This document shows positions 1 to 10,500 of a DNA stretch of 64,000 nucleotides, piece after piece; the first letter of the stretch is position 1; each line of letters opens with the position of its first letter. The notes beneath the pieces were generated by a model. The model was not told the DNA's origin. It made no database searches and saw nothing but the letters and a program-made list of their open reading frames with translations. This DNA is from Corythucha ciliata (taxonomy: Eukaryota > Arthropoda > Insecta > Hemiptera > Tingidae). Made by a program: the position numbers and the translations under genes. The stretch covers positions 45,984,198 to 46,048,197 of the forward strand of contig CM075937.1 in NCBI GenBank assembly GCA_038030265.1, given 5' to 3'.

Positions 1-842
1 ATGATTAACTCCAAACATCTTTCACGTTCATCTAAAAAAAAAAAAAAAAAAAAAAAAAAAGCAGGACTTATGTTAGCCGCAACACCCCCAGAACCGTTGT
101 CACCCCAGTCTGCTCCAACACCGATCCCATGTATCGCTCTTTTAAAACCAAATTCCTCCAACTCCGGACTCTAAAAACTCAAAATTTGAGGATTTTTGTG
201 ATTCCAAAAACAAATTTTCGAGAGTTTTGCTCTTTCATAAACCATTTTTATGAACTTTCGATCAAAACACAAAATTCAGTTATTTACAAGATCAGTTTTG
301 CCGATTCGGTTAATTCTAAAAAAATAATATGGCGGAAAACCATATTTTGTGTTTTCGGCGTTTCAACCTCCAATTTCGGTCATCCATAACCAAATGTTTC
401 AAATTAAGAACCTTAAAGATCAAATTTCACGGATTTTTGTTATTTCTTACTCCAATTTCTTGGATTTTAACTCTTTTCAAAACCAAATTTCGTGGGGTTT
501 GCTCTTATTAAAATCAGTTTTGTGGGGGATTTAGTCAATTTAGGAAACAAAGGCTCTTTCAAAAACCAAATATCAGGATTTGGCTTATTATTCAAAACCA
601 AAATTCCGTCAGTTTTGCGGGTTTTCTCTCTTTCAAAACTTAATTTTGCGGATTTGTCTCATTCAAACCGAGTCAACAACAATTTCAAGGTTAAACGGTG
701 TAACCTTAAAATGGTCAGTTATTGATATTTTCAGGCGTCCTACTGTTGTGTTGTGCCCTACATTCCGTCACAAGCGTCCTACTTTTGTCCTACTTTTCAG
801 GTCATGCGTCCTCGGAAACTACTTTTACGTCTTGTCACCCTA
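1..842. mobile_element. Right part of a hAT-like nonautonomous element
   Basis: The block ends at 842 in a terminus whose reverse complement begins TAGGGTGACAAGACGT. This is nearly the same as the two ends of the complete element at 49590-50584. The subterminal stretch at 735-842 (repeated CGTCCTACTTTT words, then CTCGGAAACTAC) aligns with 50490-50584. The interior, about 130-720, is a degenerate ~30-bp tandem repeat with the core AAACCAAATTTCGCGG. The left end is not visible, so the element probably begins before the window. The presumed 8-bp target copy would be CGGATGTT at 843-850. A poly(A) run lies near 36-60. The short open frames here have no coding character. Family assignment is inference from terminus sequence and from the 8-bp duplication of the sister copy. 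Confidence 0.6.
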
Positions 843-899
843 CGGATGTTCAGCTAGGAATCCCTGATATTAAGCTCTGAATAATGAAATTAGGCGGTT

Positions 900-1950
900 G
901 TTCATCAAGCTTTGGGCGATATCGGGGTCGACAGGGCCGCGGAAAAAGCGGTCACTTGAAAAACGCGCCGCGAAACTTGAAATTTCGCTAGAATTAAAAA
1001 CCAAATCTCACAATTTAACGGAAATTAAGACACGAAACATGCATTTTCACAGGAATTAGGAACCAAAAGTCGCATTGCTGCGGATATTCGGTCATAAAAT
1101 TTGGAATTTCCACCGCTAGAACAAACTATTATGCTTAAACTAAGGCCCTTAACTGGAAATTTCGCATGAATTAACAAACGATGACCCAACACATTCAATT
1201 CCTCCGATATTCAGCCGGGAAACTTGAAATTACGCTCAAATTATAACCCGAAAACACTCACAAATATAAGTCTTTAAATGTTGCGATTGCACGGCCATTC
1301 GTCACGGCATATGGGCGCAGTCGTGGCTGGCTACCCAACCTAAAAAAAAAATAGGCCCTGTCACTTGCACTTTCACTGAAATATAGAACATAAAACTTGG
1401 AAAGCCAGAAACTGGCAATTCCACGAAAATAAAGATCGGAAACTAGCAATTAGACCCAAATCTTGCAGACAGAGTTTTAGCTCAGAGTCGTGCTTTAATT
1501 TAGTGGCTTTTTCTGTTAGGCCCGAAATTGCAATTCATCGCGAAGGGTAAGACCATAAACTTGCAATTTGTAGAACATTTTAGACCTGAAACTCACATTT
1601 TCACAGATATTTAAAGTTCCGAATGATGTTATTTTTCGGGTGTTTCTCTCCATTTGCAAAAGCAGGTGAAATTGATAAGTTGTTCATCAATTTTATCTGT
1701 GGATTAGCGCTTTTTCTGAAAAATACCTGTGAATTAGCAATTTTTCGCAATTCGAGCTGTGATTTAGTCGATGATTTAGGCGATCTTTACAGTTCTCGGG
1801 TCGGACAGACCGAATATCCTCATCTACAGCTAACTTTGACGTAAAATGAGCCGTAAAACGGTTAAAGACGCATTAGTTCGAGCTATTTTTAAAATTACCT
1901 GTGATAAGTTAACAAAACTAGTTTATCTACTAGTCGTTTTCATCAAATTA
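900..1950. repeat. Degenerate ~30-bp tandem repeat island
   Basis: From about 950 to 1600 the sequence cycles through units containing GAAACTTGAAATTTCGC followed by an A-rich spacer. From about 1620 to 1940 the units instead resemble GTGAATTAGCAATTTTTC, which is the reverse orientation of the island at 4740-5940. Units are strongly diverged, so copy boundaries are approximate. No open frame of note. A 32-base T run follows at 2045-2076. Confidence 0.5.
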
Positions 1951-2042
1951 ACAGGACCACCCCATAAGAATACAGTTTTTGTTGTTAGGGAATTTTCTCC
2001 TAATGCGTGTATCTCGACACCTATTGGAGATAAGCGAGTATC

Positions 2043-2076
<34 letters not shown>

Positions 2077-2077
<1 letters not shown>

Positions 2078-3439
2078 TAAAGAGAATTTCATGATAATTA
2101 ACTTATTTGCTATGCATCAATGTCGTAACGTCAACGACGAGGACGCTACACCGCATTGTTCACAAAAAGCAGTGAAGGGGTTCGAGAATAGTGTCACTTT
2201 TAACGATATTATCTCTTAAGCAGTTGAAGCTACAAAAAACTTGTCGAAGACTAATTTTTGAGGAATTTTGTCAACTTTTTTTTGTTATCCCATGAGCTTT
2301 TGGGTGGGACCTACATTTTACGAACAACAGGTAATAAAGTGAAAAATGATGCACATTTTGCTACGTCCAGCAGCTAGCTCGTGGGCTAGAGGCGGGGACT
2401 TTTGAGTACACCATCTCCAGACCCCTCCGAGCAAATCCCAATCACAACTTTAGAGTTACTAGCTGGTTCAATCTACTACCTTTCTTTTACTAGACAGCCA
2501 GTTTCTTCTCGAACTCAAAATCGAAGTTTTGTGGACAAAATGTGGGTTTTGTAGCCTCAACTTCACGCAGCTTTGGGACATTAAAAAGGAATTGCGCTGC
2601 AATTGTCGGTTTTCCGCTGACGAATTCGTCATTAAAAAAAAGTAAATAAATATAAAAACAGTTTTTTTTTTTTTTACGACAGAATCAGACAATCTCGTTC
2701 GATTTTATCGACCGTGCATAAAGAAACTATAATTCCGTAAAATTTGCCCGTTGTGGAACTAAAAATCTCCCAAAGGAGTAAAAACGCGGTGTGATCGGGG
2801 AACTCGGTGGACCTTCCGCACGGGCGCCAATTGCTATTGATATGCCACTGCAAATAAACAATTGGAATCCCCTTCCACCAAGCAGAAAAACTTCGTTTTT
2901 CGGCAGGGCCGTCTTTATTAAAGTTGGGGTCCCGGGATAACATTGGGCCCCCTCTTTTAGCGAATGTCGCTCACTGAAATAAATGTATCTGATGTAGGTA
3001 CCAATTTCACGAGGATTGCACACTAAAAACTTTATTTCTGCAGGTCTGACTCACGGAAAACCCAATGTCGCAGTTCTGTTTCGGAAAACCCAATTTTGCG
3101 GCAGTTTGTTGCTTAAAAACCATTTGCCTCTACGAAGAAAGAGTCCAGTTTAGGGGGCAAAAATACCGCAGTTACCATCACAGGAGACGAGAATTCCAAG
3201 TTCAATTCCAAAAATATCACTTTCTGGGGGGAATATTGCCCGATATTTGACGGAAATTCCGACATAGAATGCAAAAAAGACAGTTTTATACATCAGGGAT
3301 GTTAGGGTTCGACGGTTCACGACCCTTTAACTGTGCTAATTCAGTTTCTGGGGTCGAATTGACGATTTCCCGCGCGTTATAATTGATGAGCTACCGAGTT
3401 CTCTTTCTGGGGACTCATCCCCGAATATAAGCCTACTTG
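2077..3439. other. Gene-free DNA
   Basis: No exon chain, RNA gene or recognisable protein is visible on either strand. Around 3045-3130 there are a few units of the AAACCCAATTTTGCGG type. Around 2905-2950 the string CAGGGCCGTCTTTA with a later GGGCCCCC resembles the end of a hAT-type element, but no partner end or target duplication was found. Confidence 0.5.
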
Positions 3440-4520
3440 ACTTCCCACCCAAAGGCCCAAAAGGCTGGTTACGACTTACGACCCTGCCGTGAACTAAGTT
3501 TTAGCCGCGGATTAGCTATCTGTCTCATTTTTATCCGCGATTAGCGTTTTCTTAGCTTTAGCTGTGAATGAGCTCTTATCCTCGAATAGCACTTTTCACA
3601 AATATTTTAGTCGACAATATGAGTTTTTCTCGATTTTAACCACGAATTATCAATTTCTTTTACATTAGCTAAGACTTAGCACTTTATCTCAGCAACGAAG
3701 TGGCCGATGAAACCATGAATTTTCTCAATTTTGGCAGTCAACTAGGATACCCCGCAAATTATCGCTATTCTCAAATTTAGCCGTGGATTAAAGAGCTTTT
3801 CAGTAATTATTTCGAACCATGCCAAGAGTCAGCACTGTTTCTCCATTTTAGCAACGGATAAATAGCGGTTTTCTCAGTTTTAGCAGTGAATTAGCGCTTT
3901 TTATCTATATTGCTAGCGAATTGGCAATGTTGTATTCACATGAAATGAATACAAAAAAAAAATGAATTAACACTTTTCTCATTTTTAGCTCCGCATTTGC
4001 GCCTCTTCTCAATTTCATCTATGAAGCTGCCTCCAAAAATCGCGAATTGGCGTTAGCTCTTAATTTCAGCTTTAAATGAGCCCTTATTCTCACTTTTTGC
4101 CATCAATTAGCTCTTCTTCTTAATTTTGGACATGAATGTGCGATTTTTTCACATTTAGGCATGTGAGTTAGCGCTTTTTCCCCATTTTAGCAGCAAATTA
4201 ATAAATTTAGCCATGCGCGTGTCAGTGCTTTTCCCTCATTTTAGCAGTGAATTAGCAATTTTTCTCAATTTTAGCAGCAAACTTATTCTGAGCAGCGAAT
4301 TTATGTTGCAAAAAATTAGAAAAATCAATAATTCGCTGATAAAATGGGAAAAAAGCGCTAACTCATGGTTAAATGTGAAAAAATCGAAAGTTCGTGCCGA
4401 AAAAACAAGTAATTTTTCCCCATTTTATCAGCGAAATAATTGTGTATTCACATAATTATATCGATAAATTAACGCTCTTTTCTCAATTTTAACCGGGAAA
4501 CAGGGTTTATCACTATTTTG
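3440..4520 (-). repeat. Family A minisatellite island, minus orientation
   Basis: This is a long run of degenerate units reading TTTTCTCAATTTTAGC followed by a GCGAATTAGCG-like core, about 28-32 bp per unit. On the minus strand this equals the GCTAATTCGCGGCTAAAA unit that fills 4740-5940 in plus orientation. The two islands therefore face each other head to head across a C-rich spacer (4541-4640). No coding potential. Confidence 0.65.
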
Positions 4521-4609
4521 AGCGCGGATTAGCTAAGGACCCCCCCCCCCCCACATTACTTTTAGCCCCCTCAACACCTCGTCTTTGCGCTGCAGGTTCC
4601 AAGAACCTG

Positions 4610-5940
4610 CCAAGAAGTGGCCTGCTAATACTTTTCACAATCCGTCCGAGGCCTGCAGTGGTAAATAATTATCTTTGTGTTGGATTTTGGCATCCCCTCC
4701 CCCCCGGATTTTTGTGCAAATGGAAAACGCTACAATTCGCGCCTCCTCATGGGCGGCCAAAATTGAGAAAGCGCACTTATGTGCTGTTCTGGGGCAAGTA
4801 AGCGGATATAAGTTTCAAAAGTTTTTTCGACCAAAATCGAAAAACGCTAATTTTGGGCTGAAATTGAGATAAATGGCTAATTCACGGATTAAGTTATTGA
4901 GAAAAATCTCCGATTCACGCAGACAGAAGCGAGAAAAGTGATAAATCGCGGCTAAAATAAATAAAAATATACATAGCTAATTCGGGGGATAAAACTTTAC
5001 TTCACGGCTAAAATTGAGAAATAGCGCTAAAATCGCGGATAAAGTGTACAATAAGCAGAACAGAAGAGTGAAAAATCAATAATTAACCAATCCCTAAACT
5101 TACGAAAACATAAAATCGCGGCTTATTTAGAATGGAAAGTGTGTGGCTCAATCTGGAAAAAAGCGCTAATTCATGGCTAATATGTATTGGAAAAATCTAA
5201 AATGCTAAAAAGGCTAAATGAAAAAGTGCTAATTCACGGATATATAATCGGGGGAAATGGCTCTTTATAGCGACTAAAATCACGAATTCACGGCAAAAGT
5301 GGTGAAAATCGCTAATTCCCAAATAAAATGGGGGAAAATCGCTAATTCCCAAATAAAATGGGGGAAAATCGCTAATTCACCGTTAAAGTTGTAGAGAAGA
5401 GCTGAAATGTGAAAAAAACGCTAGTTCGCGGTTAAAATGGAGAAAACGCCAATTCTCGGCTTCTGAAGGTAACTTCGTGGCTAAAAAAGAAAAAAATCGC
5501 TAATCCACGGCTAAATGAGGAAAATGCGCTAATTCGCGGATAAAAATGCAGAAAATGCGTTAAATGCGCGGCAAAAATTGGGAAAAGAAACTCTCATTCG
5601 CTAGGAGGCTAAAATTAGGTAAAACGTTAACCCACGGCTAAAATCAAGAAAAATGACTATTTAGGGTGTTAAATTAAGAACATTTTGTCAATTCACAGAC
5701 ACAAATTGAGTAAAAATGCTAGCCAAAGTTCCCGGAGGCAACTTCGTGGCTGAAATTGTGAAAAATCGCTCATTAGCTGTAAAATTTCATATTAGGAAAA
5801 ACAAATTCATCACAAGAAAAATTGTTAATTCACGGCTGTAATGGATACAAACCGCTAATTCACTGAAGAAATTGAGAAGAATTGATGAAGTGTGGAAAAA
5901 AGCTTATTCGCGGCTTCTGAAGCAACTTCCTGGGGGGGAG
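4610..5940 (+). repeat. Family A minisatellite island with conserved leader
   Basis: About 140 bp of leader (4610-4750) contains GGTAAATAATTATCTTTGTG, TTGGATTTTGGC and AAATGGAAAACGCTAC. It matches the leader of the island at 32320-33633. About forty degenerate units with core GCTAATTCGCGGCTAAAA follow. The unit length is fixed by an exact local duplication: GCTAATTCCC occurs at 5311 and 5341, and the next unit starts at 5371, giving a 30-bp period. The shared leader shows these islands are dispersed copies of one element rather than independent satellites. Confidence 0.7.
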
Positions 5941-6609
5941 GGGCGTTGGTGAAAGATTTGCCGGGGGCTCGAAATTGTCCAAGGCCGGCTCTGCAATGAG
6001 CTAACTCAGAGCACATTTTTTGTGTAAATGGAAAACGCTATTATACTATAATGTCCTTAACTAATGTTGTTGAAGTTATTGTACATCAGGCCCCCAGTGC
6101 GTTTTATTCAAAGCGTCTCGGCCTTTTGCTGAGATCAAATTTTTGTGCTCGGGGGGGGGGGGGATGAGTGGCCCGCTTGAGTTCTTACAATCATGGTTTA
6201 TGATCCACGACCAAAAAAGGTTGGCCGGCCCTGCCCTAAAACATTGAGGCTCGTAAAAAAATGTATGTTATACCCAAGTTTCTATCAACGTACGGTCGCC
6301 TATTGGTAGAAGACGAGTATCTTTCTTCCATATTAGAAAAAACTGAAGAATCCGGGCCCAGGCCCTTCGGGCCCCCGCCTAAAGACGGCACTTTTTTCGG
6401 TCTAACAATCTGACCTTTTGTTAGAAGCGGAACCGATGGATGGACAATCACACATCACTCTTATTCCCTCTATGTCTCTGGATTGACGGATGCAATCCGC
6501 AATGACTCCTAAATTGTTATCGAATTTTATTTCATAAGCGTGGTATTGTGCTTTGTCTTTATTGGCAAGGGCGATTTGTGGGGGGGGGGCGATTAACGGT
6601 TTTAGCTCT
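5941..6609. other. Gene-free DNA with transposon-end fragments
   Basis: No gene is visible. A phrase TGTAAATGGAAAACGCTA near 6021 repeats the leader end seen at 4716. Near 6355-6396 a GC-rich stretch (GGGCCCAGGCCC, then GCCTAAAGACGGCAC) reads in reverse complement like the start of a hAT-type element. No paired terminus or target duplication was located. A 13-base G run lies at about 6151. Confidence 0.4.
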
Positions 6610-6865
6610 TCAGGTGGTATAGTTGTTGTCTCTCCACATTAATTGTTTTTATTCTTGTCAAATCGATTTTCGGCCTGTCTAGGCCATCATCAGGACCATT
6701 ATTAAAATAAGCTTTCGTGTGTCTTCCACACTCGTTGACTTCCTTTACGAGTGTGGAAGACACACGAAAGCTTATTTTAATAATGGTCCTGATGATGGCC
6801 TAGACAGGCCGAAAATCGATTTGACAAGAATAAAAACAATTAATGTGGAGAGACAACAACTATAG
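6610..6865. mobile_element. Fold-back element with perfect 118-bp arms
   Basis: Bases 6618-6735 and 6747-6864 are exact reverse complements over 118 bp, separated by an 11-base loop (6736-6746). The element is bounded by a 9-bp direct repeat TTTAGCTCT at 6601-6609 and 6866-6874, which is a credible target-site duplication. Each arm contains CCTGATGATGGCC, a four-base loop, and AGGCCGAAA. This resembles a hammerhead-ribozyme core but has an extra base before helix II. Similar motifs occur at the termini of Penelope-like and other retroelements, so a retroelement-derived fold-back is possible. A MITE is the alternative. Perfect arms imply recent formation or gene conversion. Confidence 0.75.
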
Positions 6866-7540
6866 TTTAGCTCTCCCTAAAAGAGAAAATGGGACACGCC
6901 CGCACGCTATTGAGCCGCCTTGTGCTGCTTGTCGTGCATTACTCTTCCTCGCAATTATTTTGAAGACCCTCCGGAATCGCGAAAAAGAAAGTTTTTTTAC
7001 ACATAGACTTTGTTAAATAGACAGCCCTCACACCAGCCAGTTTAGAACGGCGGGCAATTTCACCGCCCGATATTTTCCACATGCTCTACCACGTCACCCC
7101 CCTCCTTCGTACACTCTCACTACCCATCCAACCCATTGCTTTAAACGTTTGATATACAATCACGCCCACACTCCCTCCTAAACCACGCCAAAATCTACGG
7201 TACCTTTAATAGCGCACCGCACGCCGGCTCGGAAAGGATTTATCTACATTATCAATCCTTGGGGGGATCACATGGTTCTCTCTCGCAATCTCTTGAGTTT
7301 CGAGAAGTCGGGTGTATATTTTTTTCAGTGTTAAAAAGAGTTTCAGTTCTTCCCTGGACGTTATCCAGGAACGACCGCGTCGCTCATAGAGCTCTCTTCA
7401 CGCCGTACATTTTCGTCGGTTTGAGTTCATTTATTAATAGAAAATTGACGCGTATCGACGGTTTAGCTTTTTTAATTTTGTTAGTCACTTAATATTGGAA
7501 ACTTTTTTTCTTTCGGGCTATTCGGAGGCGCCTCGGCATA
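6866..7540 (+). promoter_or_regulatory. Upstream region and probable 5' UTR of cueball
   Basis: This stretch precedes the first cueball codon at 7541. It holds pyrimidine-rich sequence and two TTCAGT words, near 7325 and 7341. These resemble the arthropod initiator TCAGT(T/C), so transcription may start about 200 bases before the ATG. No TATA box is obvious. The start-site call is inference only. A small open frame at 7259-7492 is not supported as a gene. Confidence 0.3.
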
Positions 7541-10500
7541 ATGAGAACCTCACCGCTGTTTGTCTACATTTTAATAGCACATGTAGTTCGAGGAGACTGG
7601 GGTAAGTTTTCAATTCTTTTATTTTATTGTCTGCTATTTTCTATTTAATTGCACGTCCCCCTTGTCGCGAGGCCCATACGTGAAATGGTGCCAAAATAGT
7701 ATTTTCTTTTCTGTAACGGCTCCGTGTACACCGCCATCACCAAATACAGCGTAGTCACGTAGGCCAAACATAGTAAAAGTTATAATTATATTCATTGGTA
7801 TTTAAACCGGCCAAATATTTGCAATCATCTTAAATAAAATGAATGATCCTTGATTACCTGAATTGATTAATCTTTAAACCATTATTGATTTAATTTGCAT
7901 AGTTTTAAGGATTAATTTCGGCAGAGACGCTGACTCCCGGCTACGTCTTCATTTTATTTAAATTTTAATTTGATGCTTACTGATGAGTTAATATATTTTT
8001 TCTCGAAACGTTACCAAGATCCACAGAAAATGTCAAGATGACTGACCCTTGGAATTGATGCTCGTAAAATCGGTTTTCTGTGGGGGGTTGGACGAACACT
8101 TTTGTTTTTTTGTTTTTAAGAAGTTTCGGTTTTTATTGCTTATCATTTGAAAAGCAAACGAGGTTCCATTGGAAGTGCAAAACATCAATAATTCAGACGT
8201 CAAAGAATAAAATTGGACTATACCATGGCGATTTTAGCCGGCTCCCTCCATCCCTCACCTCGTCCATCAGCGTTAAGAGTCGGTGAATGGAGGAAAGAAT
8301 CAAAAACAAAACACGATTATATTCTTCCGTCATTAACGGTGTTCTGCCCCAAGATCGATCACTTTTAATCGGGTTCAGGAAGGCGTAATAGCCAATCTCC
8401 GAAGGTCCCCCTCTCGCTTTATCACCCTTTATATCCCGATCCACACCTCCAAAAATGTGCCCAACGGGGCTTCTACACATTTGTTTCCTCAATTCACTCG
8501 CCTTTCCTGTATTTTCTTAATTAACTGACCCCCCCTCCCCCACTTGACCTGATAATGATATTGCTCAAAACGTAATTTTTCTGTCTCTTCCTAAAACAAT
8601 AGTTTGTAAGTTGTAATGCTATCCTTGAAAAATATTCCGTTTTTTTTTCAAATACATTACATGAAGAGAGGGGGGGGGGCGTTCATTAGGTCGAAAAAGG
8701 GGGTCTCGACGTTAATTTCACCGATCACCTTGGGCAGTAACTTTTCGAAAGTTTTATTTATTTCTTTATTATTTTTATCGTATTCAACCTCTTCAGAGAC
8801 GAGTTATAGGAGTTGGGTATATGTTTTCCCAGGACTCTGTACAATGCACCAAGATTATCGACGTAAATTATAAATGCGAGGCTATAATGCTTGTGTCGTA
8901 ATATTTTTTGCGCTCCGTAACTTCCGTTTTTTTGTTTTTATGAGAGCGTTGGATTTTTAAATCTCATACTAGTCTTTACTGTCATAATAATGATCTTAAG
9001 ATAAACTAAACTGTTTATCTTAAGTGTAAACCTGACAACTTCAATTACTCACATACCAACAGCTAAAAACCAGTTATTAAAATTTGTACAATTTTCAAAT
9101 TGTTTTTAATTATTTTAAGTTCCTTAAAGGTGCATAATTTGTCAGCCGTCTCAGACTTTGGAAGTCTCCCGAGAGAGTAGCCCCCCGGTGTCTATGAGTG
9201 AAATTGACATCAAACGACGACAAAGAAATGTCATACACCCGTGAGGGGGGGGGGGATTTTTTTCAGAAATTGAACCGAGTTTCCAAGAATAGAATTGTTT
9301 TAGCTCACGCATGGATCCTGATGGCACTAAAAGGGTATTAGGGGAGACAGAGGAGACAAACACTTAATAACGCGAGCTAATTGATTCTGGAGACGAAACC
9401 ATTACAGTGCGTAGACCGCACTTTTTTTTTAATGGCGTGACCGCTAAACGAGCATTATTTATTTAACCTTGGTTAGGGGAGGGAAAAAAATGTATAGCCG
9501 ACTTAATTTTAGGTGAAATACTCCCCCCGCCCCACACCAACGGTCGTCCCTCACCTTACAACATAGACAACGTTTTATTCATCAATACAATCCCTCTTAA
9601 GTTTTTTAAGCACAGGTAGGTAGACAATGCGGAGACCTAACGGCGGTGGTGGGGGGGGGGGCTGAAACGGCTGAATAGCCGGGTCCTGTGGAGTTTTGTG
9701 GCCTACGTGACTCAAGACATGCACAATCCCAATGGGTTGTGTGTTGAGAGGGGGGGAGGGAGGTTCATCTGCCCATTACCGCCGCCCTCGTGAAACAGAA
9801 TTCCGCTCCCGCCGCCTTCGGTTCAACGGACTTTTTAGCTCTTATCGACCGTCGGGTTTACAGGGAATACCGGTGAACACGTACATATTATAATGTTTTG
9901 CACAGGGCATCAAATTGTAAACCCCCCCCCCCACCCTTTGACCAGATGTGTGAGTCGGGTTGGAGTTTTTAAGCCGTGGCCCGGTTTCAGGCGTAAAAAA
10001 AAAAAACGATGTTTAGTCTTAGAATTGAAGGTTGAAAATTCATTTGAGAAAAAAAATTTAAAGGACGTTTTGGTTAACCTCATGACAAACCATGATCTGT
10101 GGTGGGGGGGAGGTCGAACGAAGCGGGGGGTAACAATTGTATTTTGGAGTACGCCAGAACAGCTTGCAAAGACCTAAAAAATCCGGCAAGGTCGAACTTA
10201 AAAAAAAAATCGAAACACCCGTTTCCACACAGCGGGACAACCTGTCATTGTGCGGAACTGTAAGAATTAAAAGAGGTTTACCACTAATGAAACCGTTGAT
10301 TGGTCGACTCGAATAAGGAAGAATAAAATAGAAGAATCAAAATGAGGACCTTGTTTATGGGATTATTTTTGAAGAATGGTTGTAGTTGATGGAGCGCTGG
10401 GCATGAGTGGCCAAGAAGGGGGGGGGGTGAATTTGAGAAGTAGGAAGATTTCCTGCTTTTAAGGAAGATGCCAAACTATCGAAGGACGACTAAGTTTTGT

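Noticed and set aside
129..867. Overlapping open frames of 60-95 codons
   Set aside because: They lie within the repeat interior and terminus of a hAT-like element and have no family resemblance.
4740..5940. Regular ~30-bp repeats considered as a CRISPR-like array
   Set aside because: Units are contiguous and degenerate with no unique spacers, and the host is a eukaryote. It is a minisatellite.
6785..6815. Hammerhead ribozyme
   Set aside because: CTGATGA and GAAA are present around a hairpin, but an extra base sits before helix II and helices I and III are not convincing. Kept only as a resemblance.
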